DNA from: Flammeovirga aprica JL-4
GTDB taxonomy: Bacteria; Bacteroidota; Bacteroidia; Cytophagales; Flammeovirgaceae
Direction of reading: 5' to 3'
NCBI RefSeq assembly: GCF_012844305.1
Contig: NZ_JABANE010000021.1
Coordinates: 1-64,000, forward strand
Length of the DNA stretch: 64,000 nt
Below the pieces are notes generated by a model. It saw only the letters and a program-made list of their open reading frames with translations, was not told the DNA's origin and made no database searches. Each line of letters opens with the position of its first letter. The stretch's first letter is position 1. Of the stretch, positions 8,739-18,784 are shown piece by piece. The translations under genes and the position numbers were made by a program.

Positions 8739-9639
8739 CATTATTCGTATTACGGAAGTAAGTCAAATTCATCAATTTTTAGGGATTGAAGGACCTAAAC
8801 ACCCGTTAATTACTGTTCTTCCCATAGATGAACGTATGGTAACTGCCAACTATGGGAATTACACTTTTATGATGGATTTATATCAAATCAGCTTAAAAAA
8901 AGGTATTGAAGGACGTATTTCTTATGGTCGAAACTCTTATGACTTTCAAGACGGGACCATGGTTTTTACAAAACCCAATCAAAGTATGAAATTCTCTACA
9001 CAAGAAAACTTTGATAATGTTTCGGGCTGGACGGTTATTTTTCATCCTGACTTAGTGAGAAAATCAGAGCTTGGAAAAGTAATTAATAACTATGATTTTT
9101 TTGCTTATGCAATTTATGAAGCATTGCATATTTCTAGTGAAGAGCAAAAAGTGCTCAGTGAAATCGTTGAAAAAATACAAAGAGAGTATGAATATATTAT
9201 TGACCGTCATAGTCAGGAATTGATAGTTTCTAATATAAAGCTTCTGTTAGACTATTGTACTCGTTATTACGACAGACAGTTTTATACCCGTACTAATTTG
9301 AATAAAGATTTTGTAGTACAATTTGAAGCTTGCCTTAAGTCTTACTATGACAATGAAAAACAACTAGAACTTGGTGTTCCTACTGTAAAATATTTTGGTG
9401 AAGAATTGAATATGTCATCTCATTATTTGAGTGATTTACTGAAGAAAGAAACGGGAAGTTCAGCACAAGAACATATTTACAACTACTTGATGGACCTTGC
9501 CAAAACAAGGCTATTAGGTTCAAAAGAAGCTGTAAGTCAAATTGCTTATGGATTGGGCTTTGAATACCCCAATCACTTTAGTAAACTTTTTAAGTCAAAG
9601 ATTGGAATGTCACCGGGGGAATATCGAAAAACAGAATAA
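8731..9639 (+). CDS. AraC-family transcriptional regulator
   Basis: A 302-residue regulator. The C-terminal ~100 residues carry the AraC double helix-turn-helix: LNMSSHYLSDLLKKETG for the first, then AVSQIAYGLGFEYPNHFSKL and the signature FKSKIGMSPGEYRK for the second. The N-terminal ~190 residues are a cupin-like sensing domain of the type common in Bacteroidota regulators. I choose the ATG at 8731, overlapping the SRPBCC stop, over a TTG at 8725 in the same frame. Being last in the operon, it may regulate its own operon in response to a small molecule. Confidence 0.9.
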   Translation: MSDIIRITEVSQIHQFLGIEGPKHPLITVLPIDERMVTANYGNYTFMMDLYQISLKKGIEGRISYGRNSYDFQDGTMVFTKPNQSMKFSTQENFDNVSGWTVIFHPDLVRKSELGKVINNYDFFAYAIYEALHISSEEQKVLSEIVEKIQREYEYIIDRHSQELIVSNIKLLLDYCTRYYDRQFYTRTNLNKDFVVQFEACLKSYYDNEKQLELGVPTVKYFGEELNMSSHYLSDLLKKETGSSAQEHIYNYLMDLAKTRLLGSKEAVSQIAYGLGFEYPNHFSKLFKSKIGMSPGEYRKTE

Positions 9640-9673
9640 ACTATTGAGAGCCTTGAATTATTTCTTAAAAATA

Positions 9674-9718
9674 AATCCTGAGTTAGAAATTTGCACTACA
9701 AATATCAAACTCAGGATT
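9674..9718. terminator. Bidirectional stem-loop terminator
   Basis: AATCCTGAGTT (9674-9684) pairs perfectly with AACTCAGGATT (9708-9718). It lies between the convergent AraC and GH16 genes, and a TCTTT run follows on the + strand. Confidence 0.75.
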
Positions 9719-9773
9719 CTTTGACTGATGAAGGTCTTCTTTAAGAATATGACAACTTCATGAAGAAGTAAGT

Positions 9774-11963
9774 TTATTTTTTAATAAAACGCGTGGTATA
9801 TACCTCATCTCCGGTTGTAACTTTCAATAAATAGGTACCTAAGGCTAATTCAGCGACTTCAATCTCAGTAATTGTTGCTCCTTTCTTAGGTGTGACTAAC
9901 TTCAATAGTCTTCCACTTATATTTAGAATTTCAATTTTTTGTATTTCACTTTGTTTATCCTCCAGAGTCATATTTAATGTTCCTTCCGCAGGGTTAGGGA
10001 ACACTTTTAATACGGTATCTCTTGCTTCAATAAGGTCAGTACTTGTTACATTTTCTGTTACTTTAATATTTTCTACCTGATCCGTTACTTTTTCAAAACT
10101 CCCATTCTCTGGAATAAAGGCGATTGAAAGTTTATAATCATCTGACGGCGGTAGATCTGTCTCTATTTTAAGCTTCCTAGTCAAAGTACGTTGTCCAATA
10201 CGTTCGGTACGAGTTGTATTAGCCATCACTTTATTATCCTTATCTAATAATTCAATTTGTAATGTGCCATTCTCATATGTACCATAAGAAAACTCTATAT
10301 TCACTTCAGTTTCTCCACCATCAATTTCTGTCGGCACAGTAAGCAGTTTAATAGCTGGCTCGATGGCATCTTCCACATTAAAATAAATCACTGGGTCTAA
10401 CGCCACCGCTTCAGGATCTCTCCAATCAAATCCTTGACGATGCATATACACTTTGTAGAAATAATTTGAGCCAATAGTGGTAGCAGAACCTGTATTAACA
10501 TTCACAGTCGCTACACCATTGCCAGCCTCTACATTTACATTGCCACTTCCAAACCAGCTTCCGTCCGGCTTTCTGATCTCAATATTGATTTTACAAGCCT
10601 CATCCGCTTCATATTTTACATTAATCGGGTAGGAAGTTAAACCAGGTAATAAAGAAGTTGGAATTCCTTCACTCCATAACTTTTTCTCTAATGGCTTTTC
10701 TATCACATCAAAAGTGGTGGAAGTACTTTTAAGTACCGTATTACCGTCTTTTATTTCATAAACTACTTTATAATTATCAGCAATAGACAACTCTTGATCT
10801 AAATCAAATTCAGTAAATAATGACTTTACTCCCTGTTCAACATTATAAGTTTTCTCCGCCAGCTTATTGTTTGATGGATCAAATAATGTCACCGTCACTG
10901 TTCTTGCACTCGATGAGGAGTAAATCAATGTTGTCGAAAATTGACGTGAAGGGTAAGCAGTTATTGTTTCTTCGTATCCTTTGATGTTATCTGTCGAATT
11001 GTTGAATAAAGCTTGATCAATATCTACCAGCTTCCAAACTCTCACCCAATCATACATCACCGCTCGTTGTTCTTTTGTACGGAAATCATCCTCAAACATC
11101 CATTCTTCTGGCTTTGGATTCGTAGCATTCCTTTCATCATCATCACCCCAATTGTAAGTTTCCATTACAATAATCACAGGCATAGGCAGGAAATAATCAC
11201 GTGTTGGAGTGATGGTCCCAAAATACTTGTCGTCATTGTAAAACATGGCGGTATTGGCATCTTTCCACCACATACCTACTGTATTCCATCCTAAAGGCTC
11301 AGCCAATGCAGGTGCTTTTACTCCACTGTTTGTTGATTCATAAGGCAATCGCTCACATGAACCATTTGCATCAGTAAACGGTTTCGAGTGAGAATTGACA
11401 TGCTGTATATTATTAAATGAGCCATCACCATGTTCATTAAATGGACCCGTATATCCCATATTCTCTATGATGTCCAATTCTGTTGCATACTTTGTATTAC
11501 AATCATCAGTTGTGGTTCCTCTTGAATTCATAAAAACACCTGAACCCATAGGGAAATCAGACGGTTTCACTCTTACTTCAAAATACCCATAAGTTTGCAA
11601 AACTTTAGTATCCATTCCACCTCCCGCAAAATGATAATCCTTCCCATTTCCCCTTGGGAAACGTTCATCTTCATAATACCACATTGGGTTCATGCTCATA
11701 TAATAATTATCTGAGTTGGGATCTTTTACTGGTTCTAGAATTCTTTTATCAAAGGCGGCTGTTCTTCCCCAAGATTCTGCTTTATCAAATAATCTCCATT
11801 TATCAGTATTAGGGCTATTGGCGTCAAATTCATCACTCATAGCATGATTCAGCACCCAAACTTTACCTGCTGGAGGATCTGGGGGATCTGCCATTAGCAT
11901 TGTTGCATTAAAGCCTATTAATAAGAGGATGTAATTAATTCGTCTCAAAAAAGTTGTTTGCAT
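9774..11963 (-). CDS. Secreted GH16-family glycoside hydrolase with type IX sorting domain
   Basis: A 729-residue secreted enzyme from the chosen ATG at 11963. That start gives the signal peptide MQTTFLRRINYILLLIGF; the upstream in-frame ATG at 12011 would add 16 residues before it. Residues ~25-320 are a GH16 jelly-roll. The catalytic beta-bulge motif E-x-D-x-x-E is present as ELDIIEN (Glu162, Asp164, Glu167), preceded by GYFEVRVK and MGSGVFMN. The WGR...FDKR opening resembles agarase/porphyranase/carrageenase-type GH16 enzymes, but the substrate is not certain. The middle (~350-640) is several beta-sandwich domains with no named CBM that I recognise. The last ~80 residues, starting LKVFPNPAEGTLNM and ending RFIKK, are a type A type IX secretion sorting domain. 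No polysaccharide locus adjoins it. Confidence 0.88.
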   Translation of the reverse strand: MQTTFLRRINYILLLIGFNATMLMADPPDPPAGKVWVLNHAMSDEFDANSPNTDKWRLFDKAESWGRTAAFDKRILEPVKDPNSDNYYMSMNPMWYYEDERFPRGNGKDYHFAGGGMDTKVLQTYGYFEVRVKPSDFPMGSGVFMNSRGTTTDDCNTKYATELDIIENMGYTGPFNEHGDGSFNNIQHVNSHSKPFTDANGSCERLPYESTNSGVKAPALAEPLGWNTVGMWWKDANTAMFYNDDKYFGTITPTRDYFLPMPVIIVMETYNWGDDDERNATNPKPEEWMFEDDFRTKEQRAVMYDWVRVWKLVDIDQALFNNSTDNIKGYEETITAYPSRQFSTTLIYSSSSARTVTVTLFDPSNNKLAEKTYNVEQGVKSLFTEFDLDQELSIADNYKVVYEIKDGNTVLKSTSTTFDVIEKPLEKKLWSEGIPTSLLPGLTSYPINVKYEADEACKINIEIRKPDGSWFGSGNVNVEAGNGVATVNVNTGSATTIGSNYFYKVYMHRQGFDWRDPEAVALDPVIYFNVEDAIEPAIKLLTVPTEIDGGETEVNIEFSYGTYENGTLQIELLDKDNKVMANTTRTERIGQRTLTRKLKIETDLPPSDDYKLSIAFIPENGSFEKVTDQVENIKVTENVTSTDLIEARDTVLKVFPNPAEGTLNMTLEDKQSEIQKIEILNISGRLLKLVTPKKGATITEIEVAELALGTYLLKVTTGDEVYTTRFIKK

Positions 11964-12160
11964 GGTTCTAAGTATTTCATTTATTATTTCATACACCACA
12001 ATAGTAATCAACTTTATCGAAGAGGGATGGAAATTATTGAATCCAAGTCTACCTCTAAAAAATTTTCAACCCGTATATTCCTAGATTTTTTCTCTTGGAT
12101 TTGAGATATTTATGCATGGGTAAAACCATGTCTTTGATATAGAATAACAATTTAAACTGC

Positions 12161-12474
12161 ATGAAAACTTCCACATTGTACCTTCTCCTTTTTATCATAG
12201 GAACCGTGGTTCCCTATTACGAATTAATTGCTTTCCTACTCAGCAATGGATTGAATATGTCTTTATTTTTTGAGGAATTATTCGCTACTAATATCAGTCG
12301 TTTTTTGGGTATGATGTAATCATTTCTGCAGTGGTATTAATTGTATTCATTTTGAATGACAGGAAAAAAGTAAAGTACTATTGGTTTTCAATTTTGGCTA
12401 CGCTCTCAATTGGGGTTTCTGCAGGGTTACCTTTATTTCTATATTTTAGGGAATTGAGGAAGGTACAGAAATAG
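12161..12474 (+). pseudogene. DUF2834 family membrane protein, frameshifted
   Basis: Two overlapping reading frames together make one DUF2834-like protein of about 104 residues. Frame one (12161-12319) gives MKTSTLYLLLFIIGTVVPYY and on to LFFEELFATNISRFLG before a stop. The -1-shifted frame continues YDVIISAVVLIVFIL and ends with GVSAGLPLFLYFREL and RKVQK, stop at 12474. The switch is at the run of six T (12301-12306); a seventh T would restore the family sequence NISRFFGYDVIIS. So this is a one-base deletion in a homopolymer: a real pseudogene, a phase-variable tract, or a read error. It was found by direct translation. Confidence 0.75.
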
Positions 12475-12505
12475 TTATTCAACTAAAAATCAGAAGACAA
12501 AAAAA

Positions 12506-12533
12506 CACCCGCTCCAATAACATGAAGCAGGTG
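12506..12533 (-). terminator. Terminator of the SpoIIE-type phosphatase gene
   Basis: On the minus strand CACCTGCTTC pairs with GGAGCGGGTG (10 bp, two G-U) around an 8-nt loop, followed by a run of T. It lies 40 bp after the phosphatase stop codon. Confidence 0.8.
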
Positions 12534-12572
12534 ATCATAATTACAAATCAATAAAATAATCAATTACAGCAG

Positions 12573-14234
12573 TTACAGTTCTACTCCTACAATTAGAACA
12601 TCATCTGTCTGCGCGTTGTTTCCTTTCCATTTATCGAAGACGCCTTCAAGCACTTTCTTTTGTTTTTCCATTGGATAATTCATGGTTCTGTTTAGTGATT
12701 CGATCAAGCGATTCTGCATAAACTTACTATTTGTATTTCCTCCGAATTGGTCTTGAAAACCGTCTGACGATAAGTACAATCTGTCACCACCTTGGTAGTT
12801 GATGGTTTCAGTTTGAAAGCTCTTTTTAATATTTTTTGATGAATAACCGATCGTTGATTTCGAACCGGCTATCTTATTAATTTTATTATCTGCTCCTACA
12901 AAATATACAGGTCTTTTGGCACCACTGAATTCTATGATTCTTTGATGTTCATTGATTACGACTAAACCTAAATCCATTCCGTCATACACTTTTTGGGAAT
13001 TTCTTAAGTTCATCAATGAATACAGTTCCATGTCCAAAAGACTAAGAATATCATTTGGCGATTTTATCTGCTGATTAACAATAATGTCATTCAATAAAAG
13101 ATTACCAATTATGGTCATAAAGGCTGCCGAAACACCATGTCCTGTACAGTCTGCCACAATCAAGAATCTTAAATCCTCCGTTTGGTAATACCAGTAGAAG
13201 TCGCCTGAAATAATGTCTTTCGGCTTATTTAAGATAAATCCATCTTTAAAACTTTCTAATATATTTTGTCTGTATCCTAAGATAGAGTACTGAAGTTTTG
13301 TGGCATAAGTAATACTATCCGTCACTTTTTGATTGGCTGTAGCCAGTAAATCATTTTGTGATTTCAGTTCTGTACTTTGTGCTAAAATCTCTTCGTTTTT
13401 CTCCTGAATTTCTCTTGTTCTTTCATTGATTTTCAACTCAAGATCTCTATTGATATTGACTTGAAGTTCATGGTTTTTCTCTAGCTGTTCATACAATTCT
13501 TTCTGCACCGACTCTTTTTTCTCCTCAGATGCCAATAAGTTGTCATGTGCTTCACGAAGTGCTAAACCTCTGTTGATAGTTTCTCTCAAATAACGATCTA
13601 CGGCAATTACAGCAGGTCGGAAAATGAAAAAGGCTTCAAGGAAGATCGACAGCAATGTGATTCCTAAAAGAATCATCTCAATCAGTTTTACCTGCTGAAT
13701 TCTTGCCGTTGACTCATGATCATACTGGAAAGTGATGGTGTTCATCTGCTTCAAAAATGAACCTTCGTTTCTCAAAATCTGCGATACTTGAACATCAATT
13801 TCATAAGAGTTACTTGATTTCAAGATTTTTTGAGACGCTTCAAACATCTGGTCAAAATTCTGTGAAATCCCTTCAAACATTTGCTGGATAGTTTCACTGT
13901 TTTCACCTTGAAGCTCCATTTCTGGCAAACGGTCTCTTAAACCATAATGAGAAGATGACCACAAATCAATGATTGTAGCAAATTCCTTTTTGATTGTACC
14001 AAATTCACCTGGATCTTCAGCCCTATCAAGTTGAAGTGCCAACTTACTGATTTTCTGACTCAACATCCTTTGTCGACCAGAAATGTTAATTACACGAGCA
14101 TCTTTTTCTTGCTTGTTCAAAACCGATCTAATCACAATCTGACTAGCAATACTAAGTAAAGCTATGATAGAAAGGGCAATGACATAAGACGCTGTAAATC
14201 TTTTCTTCGGATTTTTTAATAGATACTTGTTCAT
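12573..14234 (-). CDS. Membrane sensor with SpoIIE-type PP2C phosphatase domain
   Basis: A 553-residue protein. TM1 is at ~16-36. The extracytoplasmic part has the PilJ/NarX-type element RVINISGRQRMLSQKISKLAL, a helical ligand-sensing domain also seen in nitrate sensors. TM2 is at ~185-207. A long coiled coil follows (~225-300). The C-terminal ~240 residues are a SpoIIE/RsbU PP2C-like phosphatase with the metal-binding motifs SGDFYWYY, ADCTGHGVSAAFM, LSSDGFQDQFGG and NAQTDDVLIVGV. It would dephosphorylate an anti-anti-sigma-like partner; no such partner is visible nearby. It lies next to the nitrate uptake operon but is transcribed separately, because a terminator stands between them. Confidence 0.88.
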   Translation of the reverse strand: MNKYLLKNPKKRFTASYVIALSIIALLSIASQIVIRSVLNKQEKDARVINISGRQRMLSQKISKLALQLDRAEDPGEFGTIKKEFATIIDLWSSSHYGLRDRLPEMELQGENSETIQQMFEGISQNFDQMFEASQKILKSSNSYEIDVQVSQILRNEGSFLKQMNTITFQYDHESTARIQQVKLIEMILLGITLLSIFLEAFFIFRPAVIAVDRYLRETINRGLALREAHDNLLASEEKKESVQKELYEQLEKNHELQVNINRDLELKINERTREIQEKNEEILAQSTELKSQNDLLATANQKVTDSITYATKLQYSILGYRQNILESFKDGFILNKPKDIISGDFYWYYQTEDLRFLIVADCTGHGVSAAFMTIIGNLLLNDIIVNQQIKSPNDILSLLDMELYSLMNLRNSQKVYDGMDLGLVVINEHQRIIEFSGAKRPVYFVGADNKINKIAGSKSTIGYSSKNIKKSFQTETINYQGGDRLYLSSDGFQDQFGGNTNSKFMQNRLIESLNRTMNYPMEKQKKVLEGVFDKWKGNNAQTDDVLIVGVEL

Positions 14235-14337
14235 AGTTTAGTAGTGTAGTCGTGAGATTGCATTTTCATGGTGTTTGATTTAATCGGTTTTACGGATGCC
14301 TAAGTTGTATTTAACTCACTTAAAAGAAAAAGAGATT

Positions 14338-14362
14338 GCTCTTGTGCGAAACACACAAGAGC
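14338..14362 (-). terminator. Terminator of the nitrate-uptake operon
   Basis: GCTCTTGTG (14338-14346) and CACAAGAGC (14354-14362) form a perfect 9-bp stem with a 7-nt loop. On the minus strand it is followed by a T-rich tract. It sits 10 bp after the nrtD stop codon. Confidence 0.82.
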
Positions 14363-14372
14363 ATATCTATTC

Positions 14373-15191
14373 TTAATGATTTAAGAAGTCCATCAAATAC
14401 CCTCTGTACTGATAATAGTCAGGGTGTTCCAAAATGTCTACTCTATTACGAGGTCTTTCAAATGGGATTCTTAATTCATCACCAATTTTTGCGAAAGGAC
14501 CACTTGTCATCATGATAACTCTGTCTGCAAGGAAAATGGATTCATCCACGTCGTGAGTGACCATAATGGCTGTAATTTGTTCTTTTTGCCAAACTTCAAG
14601 AAGTACGTCCTGCAATTCACCTCTTGTAAGTGAATCTAGCATACCAAAAGGCTCATCTAGTAGTAATACTTTTGGCTTTAATGCAAAACCTCTAGCAATA
14701 CCTACCCTCTGTTGCATACCTTGCGATAACTCTGAAGCTCTTTTATTGAAATCATTTCCTAAGCCTACTTTGTCTAAGTAGTACTTACAAATGTCTTGTT
14801 TTTGTTTTTTTGTAGCATGAGGGAATACTTGCTTCACCCCGATCATTACGTTTTGTAATGCTGTCATCCAAGGGAATAAACTTGGCGACTGGAATACTAC
14901 TGCTCTATCAGGTCCTGCACCTCTCACTTCATCACCGTCTACATACACAGCACCTTTACTGATTTCATTCAGACCTGCGATCATCGTCAACAACGTTGAC
15001 TTACCACATCCTGAGTGACCGATTATCGAAATAAATTCACCTTTCTTGATGGTTAATTGTAGATCTGATAATACAGTGTAATCGCCTTTAGGAGTAGGAT
15101 AAATTTTAGCAATATCCTTACAAACCAACATATCTGGTCTTGTATCCTCTATAATTTCAGGCTGTAAAATATCTTTTGCAATAACGCTCAT
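14373..15191 (-). CDS. nrtD: Nitrate-type ABC transporter ATP-binding protein (NrtD-like)
   Basis: A 272-residue ABC ATPase. It shows Walker A GHSGCGKST, the Q-loop region VVFQSPSLFPWMTALQNV, the signature LSQGMQQRVGIARG, Walker B VLLLDEPFGMLDSLTRG, and the switch histidine in MVTHDVDESIFLADRVIMM. The C-terminal PFERPRNR is typical of the nitrate/sulfonate/taurine subgroup. It lacks the solute-binding extension of cyanobacterial NrtC, so it matches NrtD/CmpD. It pairs with the ATPase gene 46 bp upstream to give two different ATPase subunits, the arrangement of Nrt/Cmp systems. It is the last gene of the operon. Confidence 0.85.
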   Translation of the reverse strand: MSVIAKDILQPEIIEDTRPDMLVCKDIAKIYPTPKGDYTVLSDLQLTIKKGEFISIIGHSGCGKSTLLTMIAGLNEISKGAVYVDGDEVRGAGPDRAVVFQSPSLFPWMTALQNVMIGVKQVFPHATKKQKQDICKYYLDKVGLGNDFNKRASELSQGMQQRVGIARGFALKPKVLLLDEPFGMLDSLTRGELQDVLLEVWQKEQITAIMVTHDVDESIFLADRVIMMTSGPFAKIGDELRIPFERPRNRVDILEHPDYYQYRGYLMDFLNH

Positions 15192-15237
15192 CTTCTTAAA
15201 AATTTAGATTGTACATGAATTAGAAAATGTTGTTGGC

Positions 15238-16122
15238 CTAGAAGTACTCCAGTTTTTCCTTTTTCTTTCTAAGTCCCCATTTGATACGCCCTGGCATCAC
15301 TGGTTTTAAATCTGGCAACTCATATTGAGTCGTTTTCTGGCCTGATCTTGAAGCTCCTACAGCAATCAAGTATTCCAGAATCTCGTTTCTTAAGTGTTTG
15401 TAAGTATCGTTTTTGTTGATCTCTGCAATCACTCTCGGACGAGCAAGATCTACCTTGAAATTAGGACCTAGTGTTGCCTCAGGACCTGGGTTTAATGGAA
15501 TGATTCTATCTGCCATTACAATCCCTTCATCCACATCGTTAGTAATCAGAAGACAAGTTTTTCTGTCTTCACCCCAGATGTTGACAATCTCTTCTTGAAG
15601 CGTTCCTCTTGTTAAGGCATCCAATGCACTCAAAGGCTCATCCATCAATAACATTTTAGGATTCATGGCCAAGGCTCTTGCAACTGATACCCTCTGACGC
15701 ATACCACCAGAAAGTTCTGAAGGTAATTTGTCAATGGCGTGAGAGAGATGTACCATCCCTACGTATTTCTCTATCATCTCTTTCTTTTCTTTTTTAGAAG
15801 CAGATGGATACACCTCGTCAATCGCCAATTTAATATTCTGCGCCACAGTCAACCATGGCAGCAATGAGTAATTTTGGAAGACTACTCCCCTGTCAGGACC
15901 AGGGCCAGTGATTGGTTTTCCTTGTAGAAGTACCTCTCCCTCATCAGGAAATTCCAATCCGTTGATTAGGTTGATTAAGGTTGTTTTTCCACTACCGGTA
16001 AAACCTACGATGGCCACAAACTCACCTTCCTCAATCGTTAAGTTGATATCTTTTAAGACTTCTACTCTATCTTTTCCGGTTCCGTAAGCCTTGCTTACGT
16101 TTTTCAATTCTAAGTACGCCAT
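15238..16122 (-). CDS. nrtC: Nitrate-type ABC transporter ATP-binding protein (NrtC-like)
   Basis: A 294-residue ABC ATPase with Walker [10 protein letters not shown], signature [15 protein letters not shown], Walker [18 protein letters not shown], and [15 protein letters not shown] where a typical H-loop reads THD; here the switch histidine is replaced by Asn. About 40 residues at the C-terminus ([14 protein letters not shown]) extend beyond the ATPase core, but the large solute-binding domain of cyanobacterial NrtC is absent. Together with the NrtD-like subunit, whose H-loop is intact, it would form a heterodimer with one non-standard ATP site. It starts 5 bp after the permease stop. Confidence 0.83.
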   Translation of the reverse strand: MAYLELKNVSKAYGTGKDRVEVLKDINLTIEEGEFVAIVGFTGSGKTTLINLINGLEFPDEGEVLLQGKPITGPGPDRGVVFQNYSLLPWLTVAQNIKLAIDEVYPSASKKEKKEMIEKYVGMVHLSHAIDKLPSELSGGMRQRVSVARALAMNPKMLLMDEPLSALDALTRGTLQEEIVNIWGEDRKTCLLITNDVDEGIVMADRIIPLNPGPEATLGPNFKVDLARPRVIAEINKNDTYKHLRNEILEYLIAVGASRSGQKTTQYELPDLKPVMPGRIKWGLRKKKEKLEYF

Positions 16123-16127
16123 AGGAA

Positions 16128-17210
16128 TTACTTGTTAAATGACATCATTTTTTGAACTACCATCATGATTCTATCTAACATAAAACCAATCATACCGATC
16201 ACGAACATGGCTACGATGATCTTCGCATTTGAATCACTTGCACCGTTTTGGAATTCTTCCCAAACAAATGAACCTAATCCTGGTGACTGTGCTAATAATT
16301 CAATCGCAATCAATACCATCCATGCTACTGAAAGTGTAATTCTCAATCCTGTGAAAATCATTGGAAGTGACGATGGCAATACTACTTTGAAAATGTTTTG
16401 ACCGATGCTAAGTTTCAATACTTTAGCGACGTTTACGAAGTCTTTATCTACCGTAGAAACACCCATACTTGTGTTGACAAGTGTTGCCCACATTGAACAT
16501 AAACCTACTGAGATAAATGAAATCATAAACGATTTATCCATATCCGAGTCAGACATTACTGTCTTCACGATCATAAATACTAATAATAACCACACTACTG
16601 GCGATACTGGCTTTAAAATCTGGATTAACCAGTTAAATGAAGTTCTTAAAGTTGTGCTCAAACCAATTATAATACCGATAGGAATAGCAATAAACGCTGC
16701 TAGTAAAAATCCTGCGAATACTGTTTTCAAACTTGTTTTGATTTGATCTACAAATGAAGGTCTACCTGTATAAGTAATAGGGTCTTGACCTTTTGCAATT
16801 CTTTTTTCGTTTGTTTTAGCTACTTTTAAATCAAATGCTTCTTTCTTTGCTGAGATAATCTTGTGATCTGCTAATAATGAAAGGTATGCATCCCATACTG
16901 TCGCTGGAGATGGCAATGTGTTTGGCATACAGCTTACATCACCTGATATGATACAGTTTTGCATTTCTAATGCCCCTGCGTCACCTCTTTCTGCTCTTGC
17001 TTTTTCAATCTTTGCTGTTGCCTCTTTGTTAAATAAGTAAGATGCACTTGCGTGCCAGATACCAATAAATAATAAAATAGATAAAAGTGGATAGATATAA
17101 GATTTTAACAACGCTTGTACATTTTTCTGTACTTCCTCACCTTTGAAGACACTAATCCATGGTGCTAGAAAAGCTTGGATTCCGGTTAATTGCAGTATTC
17201 TCTCTTTCAT
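16128..17210 (-). CDS. nrtB: Nitrate-type ABC transporter permease (NrtB-like)
   Basis: A 360-residue inner-membrane permease of the nitrate/sulfonate/taurine group. One hydrophobic segment at ~35-55 precedes a periplasmic stretch of about 100 residues, longer than in many NrtB proteins, containing two Cys in [16 protein letters not shown]. The binding-protein-dependent core then follows (~160-350), with five or so helices and the cytoplasmic EAA-like loop [30 protein letters not shown]. The segment [20 protein letters not shown] is typical of nitrate permeases. The gene lies 151 bp downstream of nrtA, separated by a hairpin, and 5 bp upstream of nrtC. Confidence 0.88.
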   Translation of the reverse strand: MKERILQLTGIQAFLAPWISVFKGEEVQKNVQALLKSYIYPLLSILLFIGIWHASASYLFNKEATAKIEKARAERGDAGALEMQNCIISGDVSCMPNTLPSPATVWDAYLSLLADHKIISAKKEAFDLKVAKTNEKRIAKGQDPITYTGRPSFVDQIKTSLKTVFAGFLLAAFIAIPIGIIIGLSTTLRTSFNWLIQILKPVSPVVWLLLVFMIVKTVMSDSDMDKSFMISFISVGLCSMWATLVNTSMGVSTVDKDFVNVAKVLKLSIGQNIFKVVLPSSLPMIFTGLRITLSVAWMVLIAIELLAQSPGLGSFVWEEFQNGASDSNAKIIVAMFVIGMIGFMLDRIMMVVQKMMSFNK

Positions 17211-17287
17211 GATAGTATTATTCTTTTAGTTCCTTTTGTAATTGATTATTATAATTATGTCAGTTTAGTAGAAGTAGAATGGATGAT

Positions 17288-17334
17288 AAGGGCGATGCAG
17301 TACTACATGTAGGTGTAAGTCCTGCACCTCCCTT
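17288..17334 (-). other. Intercistronic hairpin between nrtA and nrtB
   Basis: AAGGGCGATGCAG (17288-17300) can pair with CTGCACCTCCCTT (17322-17334), leaving a 2x2 internal loop and one G-U. There is no T-run after it. A stem in this place, after the binding-protein gene and before the permease gene, is a common way to stabilise the upstream mRNA part and lower downstream expression; that role is inference. Confidence 0.45.
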
Positions 17335-17361
17335 GTACAATCTAACTTTGAAGAATGATTA

Positions 17362-18762
17362 TTACATTGCTTCGTCTTTATTACCTATTTCGAAGCTATT
17401 GATGTAACCTAGTGGGTCTTTACCATCAAATAGTTTTCCATCGATAAAGTCTTTTGTTGGAGCTTTGTAACCGTCAGTTTGAGGAATGTCAGACTTAGAT
17501 AAGTGACCTTCTTCTACTAATAGGTTAGCTGCTTTTAACCAGATATCAGGTCTGTAGATATCTTTGATCGTTTCGTCATACCATCCTTTCGCTTTCGCTG
17601 TAGGAATTTGACCCCATCTTCTCATTTGAGTTAGGAACCACACACCATCTGAATAGAATGGGTAAGTTGCGTGATGACGGAAGAATACGTTGAAGTCAGG
17701 CATTGAACGCTTGTCACCTTTCTCAAATTCGAAAGTACCTGTCATTGAGTTAGCGATTACTACTGAATCAGCACCTACGTATTCTGGCATTGATAAGATA
17801 CCAACAGCTTTTGCTCTGTTTCCTGGCTCATCTAACCACTTACCTGCTCTAATTAATGCTTTTGTTACCGCTACTGAAGTATTTGGATATTTCTCAGTAA
17901 ATTCTTTTGTCATTACGAATACTTTTTCTGGGTTGTTTTTCCAGATATCGTAGTTTGTAGTCACAGGAACACCAATTCCTTTAAATACCGCTTGCTGGTT
18001 CCAAGGCTCACCTACACAGTAACCGTAGATAGTTCCTGCTTCTAATGTAGCTGGCATTTGTGGCGGAGGAGTTACAGATAATAATACGTCTGCATCTACT
18101 TGACCTTGAATGTTTTCTTTAGTATACATACCTGGGTGAACACCTGCTGCTGCTAACCAGTAACGAATTTCATAGTTGTGCGTAGAAACTGGGAATACCA
18201 TACCCATTTTGAAAGCTTTACCGTCGTTTTTGTACTCTTTGATTACTGGTACTAAAGCGTCAGCTTTGATAGGGTGAACTGGCTTACCATCTTTCATTGG
18301 AACGTTAGCTTTCATCTTCGACCAAACATCGTTTGATACTGTGATACCGTTACCATTCAAGTCCATTGAGAATGAAGTTACTAAGTCTGCTTGACGACCA
18401 AAACCAGCACCTGCTGCGATTGGCTGACCTGCCAACATATGAGAACCATCTAATTCACCATCAATCACACGGTCCAATACGTTTTTCCAGTTTGATTGAG
18501 CTTCGATAGTTACGAATAATCCTTCATCTTCGAAGTATCCTAGTTCTTTAGCGATTGCTAAAGGAGCCATATCTGTTAACTTGATGAAACCGAAAGTTAA
18601 TTGTGGCTTTTCAATATCAAGTTGATTTGTTGATGATTCTTCAGCTGCTACAGTTACAGAATTTTGAGTTTCTGATGAAGATTTTGCACCACTGCAGTTG
18701 AATAGCATCCCTGCAAGAGACAACGCTACAAGCGATGAGATGAATGAGTTGAACTTTTTCAT
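17362..18762 (-). CDS. nrtA: Nitrate-type ABC transporter substrate-binding lipoprotein (NrtA-like)
   Basis: A 466-residue lipid-anchored binding protein. The lipobox is LFNCSG at about residues 20-25, followed by a Ser/Thr/Glu linker to about residue 50. The domain opens [28 protein letters not shown] as in NrtA/CmpA, and carries [15 protein letters not shown] and [20 protein letters not shown], the anion-site region of the family. The length agrees with NrtA/CmpA (~440) rather than with the shorter SsuA/TauA proteins (~320), which is why nitrate (or nitrite) is preferred as ligand. Bicarbonate (CmpA) is the alternative, but nitrite reductase and siroheme genes 6-10 kb away favour nitrate. 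Confidence 0.85.
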   Translation of the reverse strand: MKKFNSFISSLVALSLAGMLFNCSGAKSSSETQNSVTVAAEESSTNQLDIEKPQLTFGFIKLTDMAPLAIAKELGYFEDEGLFVTIEAQSNWKNVLDRVIDGELDGSHMLAGQPIAAGAGFGRQADLVTSFSMDLNGNGITVSNDVWSKMKANVPMKDGKPVHPIKADALVPVIKEYKNDGKAFKMGMVFPVSTHNYEIRYWLAAAGVHPGMYTKENIQGQVDADVLLSVTPPPQMPATLEAGTIYGYCVGEPWNQQAVFKGIGVPVTTNYDIWKNNPEKVFVMTKEFTEKYPNTSVAVTKALIRAGKWLDEPGNRAKAVGILSMPEYVGADSVVIANSMTGTFEFEKGDKRSMPDFNVFFRHHATYPFYSDGVWFLTQMRRWGQIPTAKAKGWYDETIKDIYRPDIWLKAANLLVEEGHLSKSDIPQTDGYKAPTKDFIDGKLFDGKDPLGYINSFEIGNKDEAM

Positions 18763-18784
18763 GAGTAATAAGATTTTTTATTGA

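Noticed and set aside
12573..14234. Histidine kinase
   Set aside because: No H-box or ATPase motifs; the C-terminus has the metal-binding motifs of SpoIIE/PP2C phosphatases.
14373..18762. Taurine/alkanesulfonate or bicarbonate ABC transporter
   Set aside because: Two distinct ATPase genes and a long NrtA/CmpA-type binding protein argue against SsuABC/TauABC. Nitrite reductase and siroheme genes nearby favour nitrate over bicarbonate.
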